DNA of 64,000 bases. Origin: Oenanthe sinensis. Its lineage: Eukaryota; Streptophyta; Magnoliopsida; Apiales; Apiaceae. Under the pieces are notes generated by a model. It did no database searches and had not been told where the DNA came from. It was given only the letters and a program-made list of their open reading frames with translations. Positions 35,919 through 46,726 of this stretch are shown here, one piece after another (position 1 is the first letter of the stretch; the number at the start of each line of letters is the position of its first letter). The stretch covers positions 17,443,886-17,507,885 of the forward strand of contig CM053800.1 in the NCBI GenBank assembly GCA_028671895.1. Direction: 5' to 3'. Position numbers and translations under genes: made by a program.

Positions 35919-38900
35919 ATGGTTGGAAAATTTATTATACTTAAAACAAATAGTGCACTCACAATAGAACATGAGTCTGTTGCTGAACCCTATAGCAATT
36001 GGATTAGGTTTCTACGTGAACATTCAAATGTACGACATGCTTTAACTGCAAGCCCTGAATTAAATCTTGATGCACTGCTTGTATGTTATTATTCAGTTGT
36101 TGATACATCAGATGAAGACAATTTGGCTTTCACTTTTTCCCTAGAATCTAGAGATGTCAGGGTAACGGATCAAGACTTAAATAGAATTTTGCAGTTTAAC
36201 ACTGAAAACTTTGATCCTTTACCTGATGACGCTGAGCGTGCAAATTTCTTCAATTCCATCACACATGAGGGACCAATCAATTTAACTGAAATTTATAAAC
36301 ATAATCTTCCTCGTGAATGGAACTTTTTCTTTCACATAGTAAACCATGCTTTTGCAAAGAAAAAGAGTGGTTGGAGTGGTATTCCCAAATTGACTCAATC
36401 TATTGGGTATGCTATCTCTAACAATCTTAATATTAATTATGGTAAGCTACTAATGAAAAGCATACTTCAGGCTATGGGATCTAGTGCCAAAAGAGACATC
36501 AACAGAGTCAATGTTGAATGTTTTTATCCTAGATTTCTACAATTAGTGCTTAATGACCTTCTATCGAATGACGAAATGCTTGCCTTCTCTGCAAGTCAGT
36601 ACGAACAATGTTCTACAATTTGTGGTAGTGTCGTTGCACTGATAGTAAACAGGGGTGATTACCCAAATGGGAACGTAGCACGACTAACAGAATATATGGA
36701 AAGTGTTATGATCCCTGTAGTAGGTGAACAGCAAGAAGAAAGTCCTGAAACTGAAGACTCCATGGATGATGACTCTGAAGCTGAACCTGAGCCTGAAAAT
36801 GAAGAAGAAGCAGAAGAAGAAGAAGAGGTTCAAGGAGAAAATGAGCCAGTTGCAAGTGATACAGAAATGGCTGATCAAGCAGGGACTGAAAATGATGACG
36901 AATCTTATCACCCTGGTACACCAAGAGTAAGTCCTAGTACAGGTAGTCTTCCTGAATTTGATCTTTCACTAGTACTTAGTGAAGAATATCTGGCCATGTT
37001 GGACATCTCACAGCCAACTCTGAACACGCACACACCAATGTCCCCAGTGGCAATAGAACATGACAATGAGCCTGAAGACCAACAGGTTCTAACCCCTGTC
37101 ATAGAACAATAAACACCTATCCCAACTCCTTCAGTCATTATTCTTGAAACCCTAAGTGAGGATGAGGGAGTTAGTGCCTGTAGTGCACCACATAAGGTGG
37201 ATGTTGAAACCACTGAAGCAGCTCTGCCTCCTAGCAAAAGAAGGAGATTATGTTATGAACCAGAGGCATCTGCTAGCCAAAAACCCAATTCATCAGAGCC
37301 TTCGAATGTACAAAGGATGGAGCAATTAAATGCACAAATCCGTTTCTCTTTGTTTGGAAATGAAAGTGAATTGACGGTTAAACAAGCTACTTCAGTAGCA
37401 GAGCCTTCACAGGTAGATCCTGTGTTGGACAGGCCTTCACAGGCTTTGAGGGGCATCACGAACTCTTATTTGCCATGCATTACATTGTTCGAGGTGGTGA
37501 CCCCCTTGGATAGAACATCTCCAGCTCCGTTATCGGAGGTTTTCCCATCCAATTCTGGAATAGGTGAGAGGCAACTCCTCCTTAGGGGAGCGAGGGTTCC
37601 ATTCCAGGAACAGCTACACAAGTAGCGGAGCCTACTCAGGTTGACCCTGAGCAGGACATGCCTTCACAGGCTTTAGCTGGCACCACAGATACTCAACTGC
37701 CAATCACTACAGTATCTAAGGTGGTGACCACACTGGAACCAACACTTCCAGTTCCTGAAACAGGAGGTCTCCTTGCCAGTTATGGTCAAGAGGAGAGGCA
37801 ACCCTTCCATAGAAGGAAGAGGGGTTCCCAGAATTTAATTTCTAGGGACAACCCATCTCTAAGAGATGAGGCTCCACGAGGCGATGAAGTAATTACTGAG
37901 CCTTGTGCTGAGATAGTGCTTAGGCATGAAAGAGTTCCAAATCCTTCTAAAGGTAATTCTCCACTTGGTAATGATTCTTTGGAAGAACCAGGTGCGAGGA
38001 ATTCCCCAGATTCTGAAACAACTCAATCCAATTCAGCACTTCTTCAAAGAATTATCAATCTCGAAGCACAACTTGGACTTTTTCAGCACTCAATGTCCAA
38101 GATTGTGAAAAATCAAGAAAAGCTACAGCGAGACAACAAAGAAATTAAAGGTTTACTCAAAGAGCTGTTAGCACAAAGATCAACTTCCTTACCTCTTCAA
38201 TCAACCCCAGCTCCGGAGGATAACACAACTAAGGGGGGGAAAGAAGGTCAAGAACAAGAAAAAGAAATATCTGTCAAAGGAAAGGAAAAGGTATCAGATG
38301 TTAGTTCTTCTGAACAAGCAAAAGAAATAGAACATGCATATGCTGAGGGGGAGGAGTTAGAAGAAGGAGAAATTCCAAATGATGACCCGTTAAATGAAAT
38401 GGATTCATATGTGAATGAAGCTGCATATCCAAGAACATTCTCTGACTATATTGAAAAGCACAAGATCAAGAAAGTTAAGGAGAATGATTACAAGACATAT
38501 GAAGACTTGAATTCTATTGATGAGCAAATCAGGCAAACAAACTGGGCAACTTATCAGAAAAAGAAGAAGAAGCTCTATTCTTCTAAGTCAGGAAGAAAAT
38601 GGGAAATAGCCAGAGCCAACTTAAGAAGACCCGACAAGGGTACCTTGAACAATAATGATGAAGAAGTTCATGAGCTATTTCAAGTCTTCAAAAGGAGGAA
38701 CAGAAGTCTGAGCAACTACTACTTTGAACTGAAAAGTGAAATATCCTATCTGGTAGTTTCTATGGCACCGGAATCAGAAGGTTGGAGATTAACCTTGTCT
38801 TTCAACAACTACGGGTTAAGGACCATATCAAGTGAATTTCTGAAGAGAAGGTCATTAACTGAGTTGTTTGCACTTAAACAGAAGATCAGAATCCATGAAT

Positions 38901-39751
38901 CCTCTGAAAATGAATTAATGGCAGAAGTGATTGAAAAGCTTATGGAGAAAGTAGAGCCAGAGATTCAACAAGATCCATATCAAGTCAGATACTTCAAAGA
39001 CAGATTTCTTCAGATACTGAGATTGGATCATGAAGCATTGCCATTCTACTCACTCAGACGATTAAAGTTTGTTGAGGGCTTGCTTAGGGGTAAAGGGTTC
39101 AGAAGTCCTGAAAAGTGGAAAGCGGCAGAAAGAATTTTTGCCTACAGGTTAAACATCTCAGAAGCTTTGGGAAGAGATATCCAGAACATCAAAAGATTTG
39201 ATCCATCTAAAGGAACTCAACCTAGAGAACCATTCAGAGCTGATCCGGGTGATGAATACATGTTTAATTTATCAAGAGAAGTGCCAGAAACAGATCCTAG
39301 TTATGGAATACCAGAAGCAAAAGAACCAATGGTCATCACCAATCCACTAAGAGTGATCTACTCAAACAAAGATGAAAGCGAAAGACAGATTGAAATGAGT
39401 AGGATCAGAAATGAAAATTCAAAAGTAATTGGAAGAATTTTGGAAAAGCTAAGGAACTCCACAATTCCTGATGACAAGATAGTGCTACAAGAAGTAGAAG
39501 AAGCCTATTTGGACAAAGTGTCAAGAGAAGAACAGATGATTACAAATCGGGTGAATGTTAATCCAAAGAGGGTTATAGTGCAAGGGTGGACTTAGCAACC
39601 AAGCTTCAAATTCAGTGAATTGAAAAGATTCAGGAGTATGCCACTGCTACAACTTATCTTTGATCAACTTCAATATCCAAGACCAAGAAATCTTCTAGAA
39701 TGGGAGGCTCACGACATTGTCAGAAGGAGAATAGCAAAGGTCCAAGAATGA
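35919..39751 (+). pseudogene. Envelope-like ORF of E2 (about 1280 codons, broken)
   Basis: ATG at 35919 (MVGKFIIL). Segment 1 runs to TAA 37110-37112 (CAA to TAA likely). It continues in frame to about 37560, has a frameshift before 37625, reads 37658 to TAG 39593-39595, and finally continues in frame to TGA 39749-39751. The N-terminal domain contains LPREWNFFFHIV, matching the LRKEWSYFF signature of E1/E3, and QSIGYAISNNLNINYGKLLM. Then an acidic Glu-rich region (about 36770-36850), a basic cluster SKRRRLCY (about 37230), a coiled coil (about 38045-38165) and a helical C-terminal domain absent from E1. No signal peptide or membrane helix. Function unknown. Confidence 0.75.
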
Positions 39752-39953
39752 AGAAACAAATAGAATTATTAGTTCAGTCTAGAGGAACAAAATCATTCTT
39801 GTAACTTAGCTGAAATGAAATCTGGAAATTGTAATATTTAATCCAGAATACAATTAATGTTATTTACAGTCTTTCCGCACTTTACTTTTTCTTGTATTGT
39901 TAGTTGAGTTATCCTCTTTTCTTTAGAATTTGCTTGTCGAACTCTATCAATCA

Positions 39954-39966
39954 AATAGGGGGAGAT
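39954..39966 (+). other. Polypurine tract of E2
   Basis: AATAGGGGGAGAT abutting the 3' LTR at 39967; identical to the E1 tract. Confidence 0.88.
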
Positions 39967-41270
39967 TGTAAGGCATAATGTATCTTGCAATGTAATCGAG
40001 GATCTGTAACTCAACTAAAAGTAAAGGACTTGTAAATAATGTTATTAATGTAATCACAGGAATCTACAATGAAGATCAGGCAGCTACATGTTTCAGGGTA
40101 TTTGATGGAATATTGAAGATCACTGACAGAGGTTCATTAATATGTTCAAGCGTCAGTAAAAGAATAAGTCACTCAGTGTTTCAGCAGGTATCAAGATTCA
40201 AGTAGTCAGTGCCAGAAGATTTCAGTGAATACAAGAAGCAATAAAGGAATACAACATTCATGTCAATTAATTTGATTGGGAATATGAAGATCAATACAGG
40301 GTTAGTCACTTGTGAACCAGACCAGTGCACTAAGTGTCAACTCAAAGAATTTGATCAACATGTTCATTGTAAAAGAAGAATTGACAGAAGCCATGTAAAG
40401 CAGGGTTTATTTTCTAAGTCATTGTACAAGGAGTAAGAAATCGACAACTAGATTTTCAAGGAAAAGAAAATCGACTCCTAGGTAATACATGGAGAAGAAA
40501 TTCGACAGGTAGCCTAGCAATGACAAAAGAAACTAAGTACCTCTTCTATGTATCAAGAAATCGACACATAGGAATGAAGGACTTAACAAAATCGACACTT
40601 AGCCAGGAGAAGAAAGAAATCGACTCCTAGTGTTTACATGGAGTTATTATTCGACACCTAGGTTGTTGAAAGTCTAAGGCATATACATGGTTAAGTAAAA
40701 TCGACACCTAGCTGTACAGGGAGAAGAAATTCGACACCCACTTGTTTTGTGACCAAGGGAAGAATGCAGCATGAGAAATTCGACACATAGAGGATTTTCT
40801 AAGTACTAGCACATGGAGAAGAAATTCGACACATAGAAAATATCTATGAATTTCTCTAAGTCAAATCAAGTCAACAACAGGGGAAAAGAATTCGACACAC
40901 TCAGTTGTATTTCGCTTTATTGTAAAGTCTACATATAAACAAAATGTATTTTCATTTTGAATGTAATCCTTTCATAACACACAAAAATAGATACAGCTGA
41001 GAGAGACACAGAGAGAATATCAAAAGCCATTAAAGCCTGTATTTATTGTTGTTGTAAGATTCATCAGAAGCTCATACATCTGTGTGAGAGTGTAGCACCC
41101 TGGGTATATATAATACAAAGTATATTCCCAAAGATTGTGTTGTCGTTGTTTGTCTCTTCTCTGTCATATTTATTATCCAACAAGAACAAATCAGTGAACA
41201 CGAACTAACTGGAAAAACTACCACATCATATTCAACCCCCCCCCCTTCTATGATGAGTTTGGACCTAACA
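39967..41270 (+). repeat. 3' LTR of E2
   Basis: 1304 bp, about 98% identical to 27204-28507. Differences cluster at about 40437-40490, where motif units read AATCGACTCCTAGG instead of AATCGACAACTAG. Confidence 0.95.
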
Positions 41271-41275
41271 GAGTA

Positions 41276-42704
41276 CTTTTCATTTTACCATTTCTGCTTC
41301 TTCATCATCATCTACATCATTTGATTCATTCTCAAAATGCAGTGTGTCATTATTTCCTTCATCAAACAGCCCTTGAATCCTTTTGTCATCAAATACTACA
41401 TGTACAGATTCTATCACAATGTGTAGTCTAAGATTATAGACTCTATAGGTTATGCTTGACAGTGCATACCCAACAAATATAGCTTCATCAACTTTGGGTT
41501 CAATTTTTCCTAGGTTTTCACCTTGATTCTTTAGCACATAGCATTTGCAGCCAAAGACATGAAGAAACCCCACTTTTGGCTTTTTGTATTTCTTGATCAA
41601 TTGATAAGGTGTCTTTCCTTGAGCTTGATTTAATATGGAGATGTTTTGAGTGTAACATGCTGTGTTAATGGCCTCAGCCCAGAAGTATATTGGTAATTTA
41701 ACATCTTCTAACATAGTTCTAGCTGCTTCAATCAGTGTTCTGTTCTTCCTTTCAACTACCCCATTTTGTTGAGGTGTTCTTGGTGCAGAGAAGGTGTGTA
41801 TGATTCCTTTAGATTTACAAAACTCCTTCATTGTGGAATTTTTAAATTCTGTTCCATTGTCACTTCTTATTTTCTTTACATCCAATCCAAAACTTTTCTC
41901 AACTTCTCTTATGTGCTTGATGATGAGATGACTAGCTTCATCCTTTGAATGCAGAAAATAAGTCCATGAGAACCTTGAAAAGTCATCCACAATGACTAGA
42001 GCTTACTTCTTCTTTGTAATGGACATGATATACACAGGACCAAACAAATCCATGTGTAATAACTCAAGTGGTTTCTCAATTGATGATTCCAATTTTGACT
42101 TGAATGATGTCTTTCTTTGTTTTCCTTTCTGACAAGCATCACACAGTCCATCCTTGACAAATTCCATTTGTGGTAAGCCTCTCACTTGGTTTTTGTTGAC
42201 CAACTGATTCATGGCTTTGAAATTTAAGTGAGCTAATTTCTTATGCCATAGCTAACTTTCATCTGTACTTGCCTTAGAGAGAAAACAAGTCAATGAGTTT
42301 GCACTTGTTGAATTAAAGTCAGCTATGTACACATTTCCTTTTCTATTTCCAGTCATAACCAGGCTTCCATCTTTCTTGTTGGAAATTATGCATGCTTCAG
42401 TTGTGAAGCAAACTTTATTTTCATTGTCACATAGTTGACTTATGCTTAACAAATTGTGTCTTAAGCCATCAACTAATGCAACAGGTTCAATGATGACATT
42501 CTCTTTTGAAATCCAGCCATAACTCATGGTGTACCCTTTATTGTCATCTCCAAAAGTTACTCCAGGGCCAACTTTCTCCTCAAACTTTATGAGCAGGGAT
42601 TTATCTCCAGTCATGTGTCTTGAACATCCACTATCCAAGTACCAAAAATTTCTTCTTTTTCCTTGCACATATCCAAAAAAAATCAAGTTGATTTTGGTAC
42701 CCAA
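41276..42704 (-). pseudogene. pol: pol of E3, protease and integrase part
   Basis: One frame from 42704 leftward with stops at 42252 (Trp TGG to TAG in the HKK region) and about 42003. Protease DSGCSRHMTGD near 42630; integrase C-x2-C in LCDACQK; catalytic SDNGTEF and VVERKNR (about 41740-41880). It is cut at the acidic hinge by E2; the next pieces are at 27173-27203 and 23777-25655. The frame of gag at 42683 overlaps by about 20 bases and is shifted by -1, across a T8 run. Confidence 0.88.
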
Positions 42705-43786
42705 GTTACCTTGGGTCCTTTCTTAGTAGTTGCTACCTTTGGCTTGGTTTCCAATTTTTGTACCTTTGGTTTAGGTGGTTTTACTTCCACTTCAACATTA
42801 GGTATTGGCTTCCTTACCTCAGAATTCTCACTGCTAATATTTGGAATATTCATGCTTGCAGTATTGGAGAAATTTGGAGCATGAAAATTATTAAGCATAT
42901 TCCATGGCATAGCAGGCATATTCATGTTGGCAAATGCAAGATATGGATTAAGCATATAAGGCATTGATGCATATTGAGCATGAACAGCATTAGAATCAAC
43001 TAAATGAGGAAAAATAGAGTTAGAATGCATGTGAGGTATACCATGCACATTGGTTGCTGCAGGCATATTGATCTTGCATTGCATAGATAAGTGATTCTTA
43101 CTACCACACCTAGCACATATCTTTCTAGGAGCATACTTGTCAGGTGTGTAGTTATTGTGCTTGTTTATGCCTAATTTACCATTTTTGTTTTTCTTCTTCT
43201 TCTCATTTGACTTAATATTAGGTTCTATCTTCTCTAATTTCTCCTTCAATTGATCTTTAGATAAAAATCCAATATTAGTTTTTTTTTAAATTTGACTTCA
43301 GATTTAGAGGAGCTACTTTCTTTGACAAATTTAACAGGTCTGTTAAGCTTGGTTTTCAAAACACATTTCTAAGTCGTTGATGATTCCTCAATCGATGGAT
43401 ACTTATCCGTTGGAATAACATTATCAATTGATGCAAGATTATCCGTTGAATTGACATTATCAATCGATGGATAATTCTTAATAGTTGATTCAGAATTAAC
43501 AATCGATTGCTTCTTTTTCAAAGATTAATTTTCATCAATGGCTATTTTCTCAAGAGTTTCAGACAACATGGTGAAAAAATTTGTTCCATGAATGTCATTC
43601 ATCTTCTTACTAGCTTTACTAGACATGTTCTACCTGTCAATGGTTCTTAGTTCTTCTTCCAATTTTTCTTTCAATTTTTCTATTTCCTTTTTATACTCAA
43701 CTAGTTCTTTTCTAGCATCTTTGTTTTCTACCTTTAGTCTGTCCCTTTGCACCAGCTCTCCATCTAGATAATTGTTTCTTTCAGTA
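42683..43786 (-). pseudogene. gag: gag of E3, C-terminal two thirds
   Basis: 43249-42683 is open and contains CARCGSKNHLSMQC (second CCHC knuckle, about 43075-43115) and a Met/Asn/Pro-rich tail ending WVPKST-stop. Upstream, 43250-43786 holds the coiled-coil segment (RKELVEYKKEIEKLKEKLEE) with frameshifts, and S-I-D motif copies at about 43375-43510. The sequence is cut at 43786/43787 by the family B LTR; the capsid N-terminus, primer site and LTR U5 are missing. Confidence 0.8.
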
Positions 43787-45465
43787 TGATGAATTAGGAA
43801 AAACTTTCTGCTACTCTTATTTAATTTCATTTGATAATAATAAAGTATTTATTTGTTATGTTACGGGCTTAATCTATTTGAAGTGTATTAAATAAGATGT
43901 TCCATAATTTAGAGCAAAGCTTCTAGAATTATAATGAGATTGTAATAATGAGATCTAGAAGATAATAGCTTTAGACTTAAACAGTTCTTGATCATAGGAT
44001 AACTAATTGGAAATTCGTAAATTCGTAAAGATCAGTACATACTATGCTAGCTCTTTTAGGAGGATGTCTGTTTTCATAGACATTTGTGTGGTGACACTAT
44101 ATCTAGTATGTAGGTGCTTATTAAGGAATAAGTTCACTGAACATGACTCGATAAGTAGAACAACTAATGGAGTTTACTCACGTGTCGATAGTTGTTTATT
44201 AAGTAAATAGTTGTACAAGTATCCTTAGACTTGAGATCGTTAGAGTAATCTCGTACACAATGATTTATGCTTTGTTTTAGTCCTTAGTCTCTAGGACATT
44301 CATTAGGTCCATTTTGGGCATAGTGATTTGTGTATGGAGATAGTTAACGGATCAATAAAGGATCTGCCCCTTCCAGTAAAGGAAGTGAATATCCTATGTT
44401 ATTCTTAGATATGCAAGTTCAGGAATCTCTGGCCAGAGTGAATGAAATTAGAAAGAGTTTCTAATTTGCATTAAAAGGAACTTTGCATTATGAATAAGAA
44501 ATCATATGATTAAATTAGATAGGCTTGACACGAGTTCCATGCCTTGTATTTAATCGGGATATTGAAGGGTAGAAGGAATTAATTGTACGGTAACTAATTA
44601 CTGACGGGTTCTAAGTATTCTAAGCAATGATTTCGTATTATCTGGATAGTCGCGATATGTTGAGAAGCATCACTCACGATGTAGAATAAATATAATTAAT
44701 CAGATTAATTATATTTAATGAATTAATAGAATTCATATAAATAACAAATAAAATGTTTATTATTATTTATTTCTACTACCCGCATAATATTGAACCTAGA
44801 GAGTCACACCATAAAAGAGATTAAATCATAGATGAAGGAATAATTAATAATAGCTAGTCATTATTTATTTATGAAATAAATAATTACTTAGCAAATTTTA
44901 TAAATTAATTAAATGAGATTTAATTGATTATAAATTATTTAAGATAAGATCTTAATATTATTAATTAAATATTTAATTAAAGTAATTAAATATGAAGAGA
45001 GAATAATTTTCTAAAAGAGTTTAGAAAAAGGAATTAATGATTAAAATAGTTTTAATCATTAACTAATTAATTAATAAGATTAATTAATTAAAAAGGGAAT
45101 TAATAATAAGATATTTATAGAAAATATCTCAGCTGAGATATTTGTCTATAAATATAGGATTATAAACCCTAATAAAAAAAACCCTAATATTTGTGAGAAA
45201 TATTTTAAAAGGGAGGCAACCCTAATTTCCTCTCTAGCCTCCTCCTTCATCTTTTAGTTTGATTCTTGGTGGATATCTTTAGAGCACTCCACACTTGAGG
45301 GGTGATTGCAGGGATTGAAGAACAAGATCTTCTCTAGCTGTTGCCGGAAAGCAATCGAGGTATTCTTCAATTTATAAAATAGTTTTGTATCTATATGTAT
45401 GTATACATAGGAATATATACAAATAAATGTTATTCAATGCTTCCGCTGGTGCATAAATTCCTTCA
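43787..45465 (+). mobile_element. LTR of family B, copy 1 (1679 bp), flanks do not match
   Basis: Starts TGATGAATTAGG, ends TAAATTCCTTCA. The flanking 5-mers are CAGTA and AGACT, so there is no target duplication. E3 sequence on the left is mid-gag and on the right mid-LTR, so roughly 1.5-2 kb of E3 is missing across it (estimate from E4 and E1). This fits recombination between two separate family B insertions, or an insertion plus deletion. An inverted, partly visible copy is at 63149-64000. No coding sequence recognised. Confidence 0.75.
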
Positions 45466-46183
45466 AGACTGTGTCTAGTCCTGGAAGTATCTTTTTCTTG
45501 ATGCATTCCTTGAAGACTGTGTTTGCTTGAAAGTCTTTATAATCCTGATAGGACTGTCTTCCATTGATTCAGTTTCTGCAAAGTTCCCATTCTTTTTGTG
45601 TTTAACTAAATTCTGAAACCTTAGTCAACTGATAAATGCTGTTAAGCTTATCAGTTAATTCTCCGTTGCTCATTCATCGATGGATAGGATATCCATTGAT
45701 CAGTTGTTGAATCGATGGCTATTTGAGTTATCCATCGACTCCCTATCCATCGATGATCCCTTATCCGTTGATTGCCTTTATCCGTTGATGGCTTGTATCC
45801 GTTGATAGCTTTTATCCGTTGAGTAGTGTCTTCATCCATTGACTCGAATATATGTTGATAACTTATCTTGTGAGAATTCTGACTTGAATATTTATAATTA
45901 ATCAGCCATCCTTCACATCCGTTGAGAAGCTATAAATTGAAGTCAATAACATCAGTCGACTACTTCACAGCATCCATCGAGGAAATACAATCAATTGATA
46001 ATGAAACATGAATTAAATGCTACAATCCAGTTTATCAGTAGATAACCAAGCTTCAACTGATAATTGGTTTCCTAAGCAATGGATATTTATAAGTCACATA
46101 TTCATTGACCAATTACAATGAATTTTAAATCTCTATTGTAATTCTAAGTAATTTGTTATCATCAAAACTCATAATTCCTAACA
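45466..46183 (-). repeat. 5' LTR remnant of E3 (718 bp)
   Basis: Matches E4 LTR from about 3455 to 4164: TGATGCATTCCTTGAAGA, then the ATCCATCGATGG/ATCCGTTGATGG array (45655-45835), ending CCTAACA at 46183. The U5 side is lost at the family B junction. It lies inside the E5 LTR. Confidence 0.82.
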
Positions 46184-46188
46184 GAATA

Positions 46189-46608
46189 AAATTCCTAATT
46201 ATTAGTTGACAATTTCCTTCTAAAATTTTCTTTCCCTCCCATACCATATGTGTAATATAATTGTCTTTATCTTCGAAGACTTTCCATTACTGTGATCACC
46301 TTCCAAATTCAACTTCATCTTTATAGACTCTGAAAGACTTCAGACTCTGATGAGCTTCAGTCTCTGATAGACTATAGACTCTGGTAGTCTATAGACTCCG
46401 ATCAACTCCCATACTCTGATTAGCATCGAGACTCTAGTTTCAATTCTCTTGAAAATCTTCTAAGTACAAATGTCATTTATGTAGAAATATGGGCTATCTA
46501 GACTCTGATTATAGAAACATTCAGAGACTAGAAATACTTGTTACAGATAAACTATGCGAGACCCGGTTCTAGTATTTTATACATCATCAAATAAATATTT
46601 TCCTAACA
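46189..46608 (-). repeat. 3' LTR remnant of E5 with AGACTCTGATAG array
   Basis: From about 46320 to 46520 there are repeated TAGACTCTGA, AGACTTCAGACTCTGATG, TAGACTATAGACTCTGG and TAGTCTATAGACTCCGAT units. The LTR end is fixed by CCTAACA at 46608 and the adjoining polypurine tract. Confidence 0.75.
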
Positions 46609-46726
46609 ATCTCCCCTTATTTATTGTTTATAAAATGTAAGCATAAATCAAGGTTTGATGATGTCAAAACTAAAGAATGAAACAATTAATCTAGAACAAT
46701 ATACACATAAAAAAGAAAATTTTTAC

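Larger units (their letters stand above)
27204..41270 (+). mobile_element. E2: complete copia (SIRE-type) retrotransposon, 14.1 kb, TSD GAGTA
   Basis: Both LTRs are 1304 bp (27204-28507 and 39967-41270), begin TGTAAGG and end CCTAACA. Target duplication GAGTA is at 27199-27203 and 41271-41275. Order: LTR, PBS, gag, pol, 1.35-kb spacer, envelope-like ORF, polypurine tract, LTR. About 25 LTR differences are visible (about 98%), several clustered in the motif array. Gag carries one in-frame stop, pol three, and the envelope-like ORF two stops and a frameshift. It belongs to a different family from E1/E3/E4 but has the same architecture; E6 is its relative. Confidence 0.95.
4165..46183 (-). mobile_element. 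E3: old nested copia (SIRE-type) element, split by five later insertions
   Basis: Minus-strand order from the right: partial 5' LTR (45466-46183), gag remnant (42683-43786), pol (42704-41276, then 27203-27173, then 25660-23777), envelope-like ORF (23105-22817, 9931-7962, 6419-4646), partial 3' LTR (4165-4521). About 31.7 kb of the span is later insertions, leaving about 10.3 kb of E3. Subtracting each insertion plus one 5-bp TSD copy gives coordinate differences divisible by three across every break in pol and in the envelope-like ORF, so these pieces belonged to one element. E3 lies inside the LTR of E5; the other E3 target flank is lost. Confidence 0.85.

Noticed and set aside
43787..45465. 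Ordinary solo LTR insertion
   Set aside because: The flanking five bases do not match and E3 sequence is missing across it, so a simple insertion followed by LTR-LTR recombination does not explain it.
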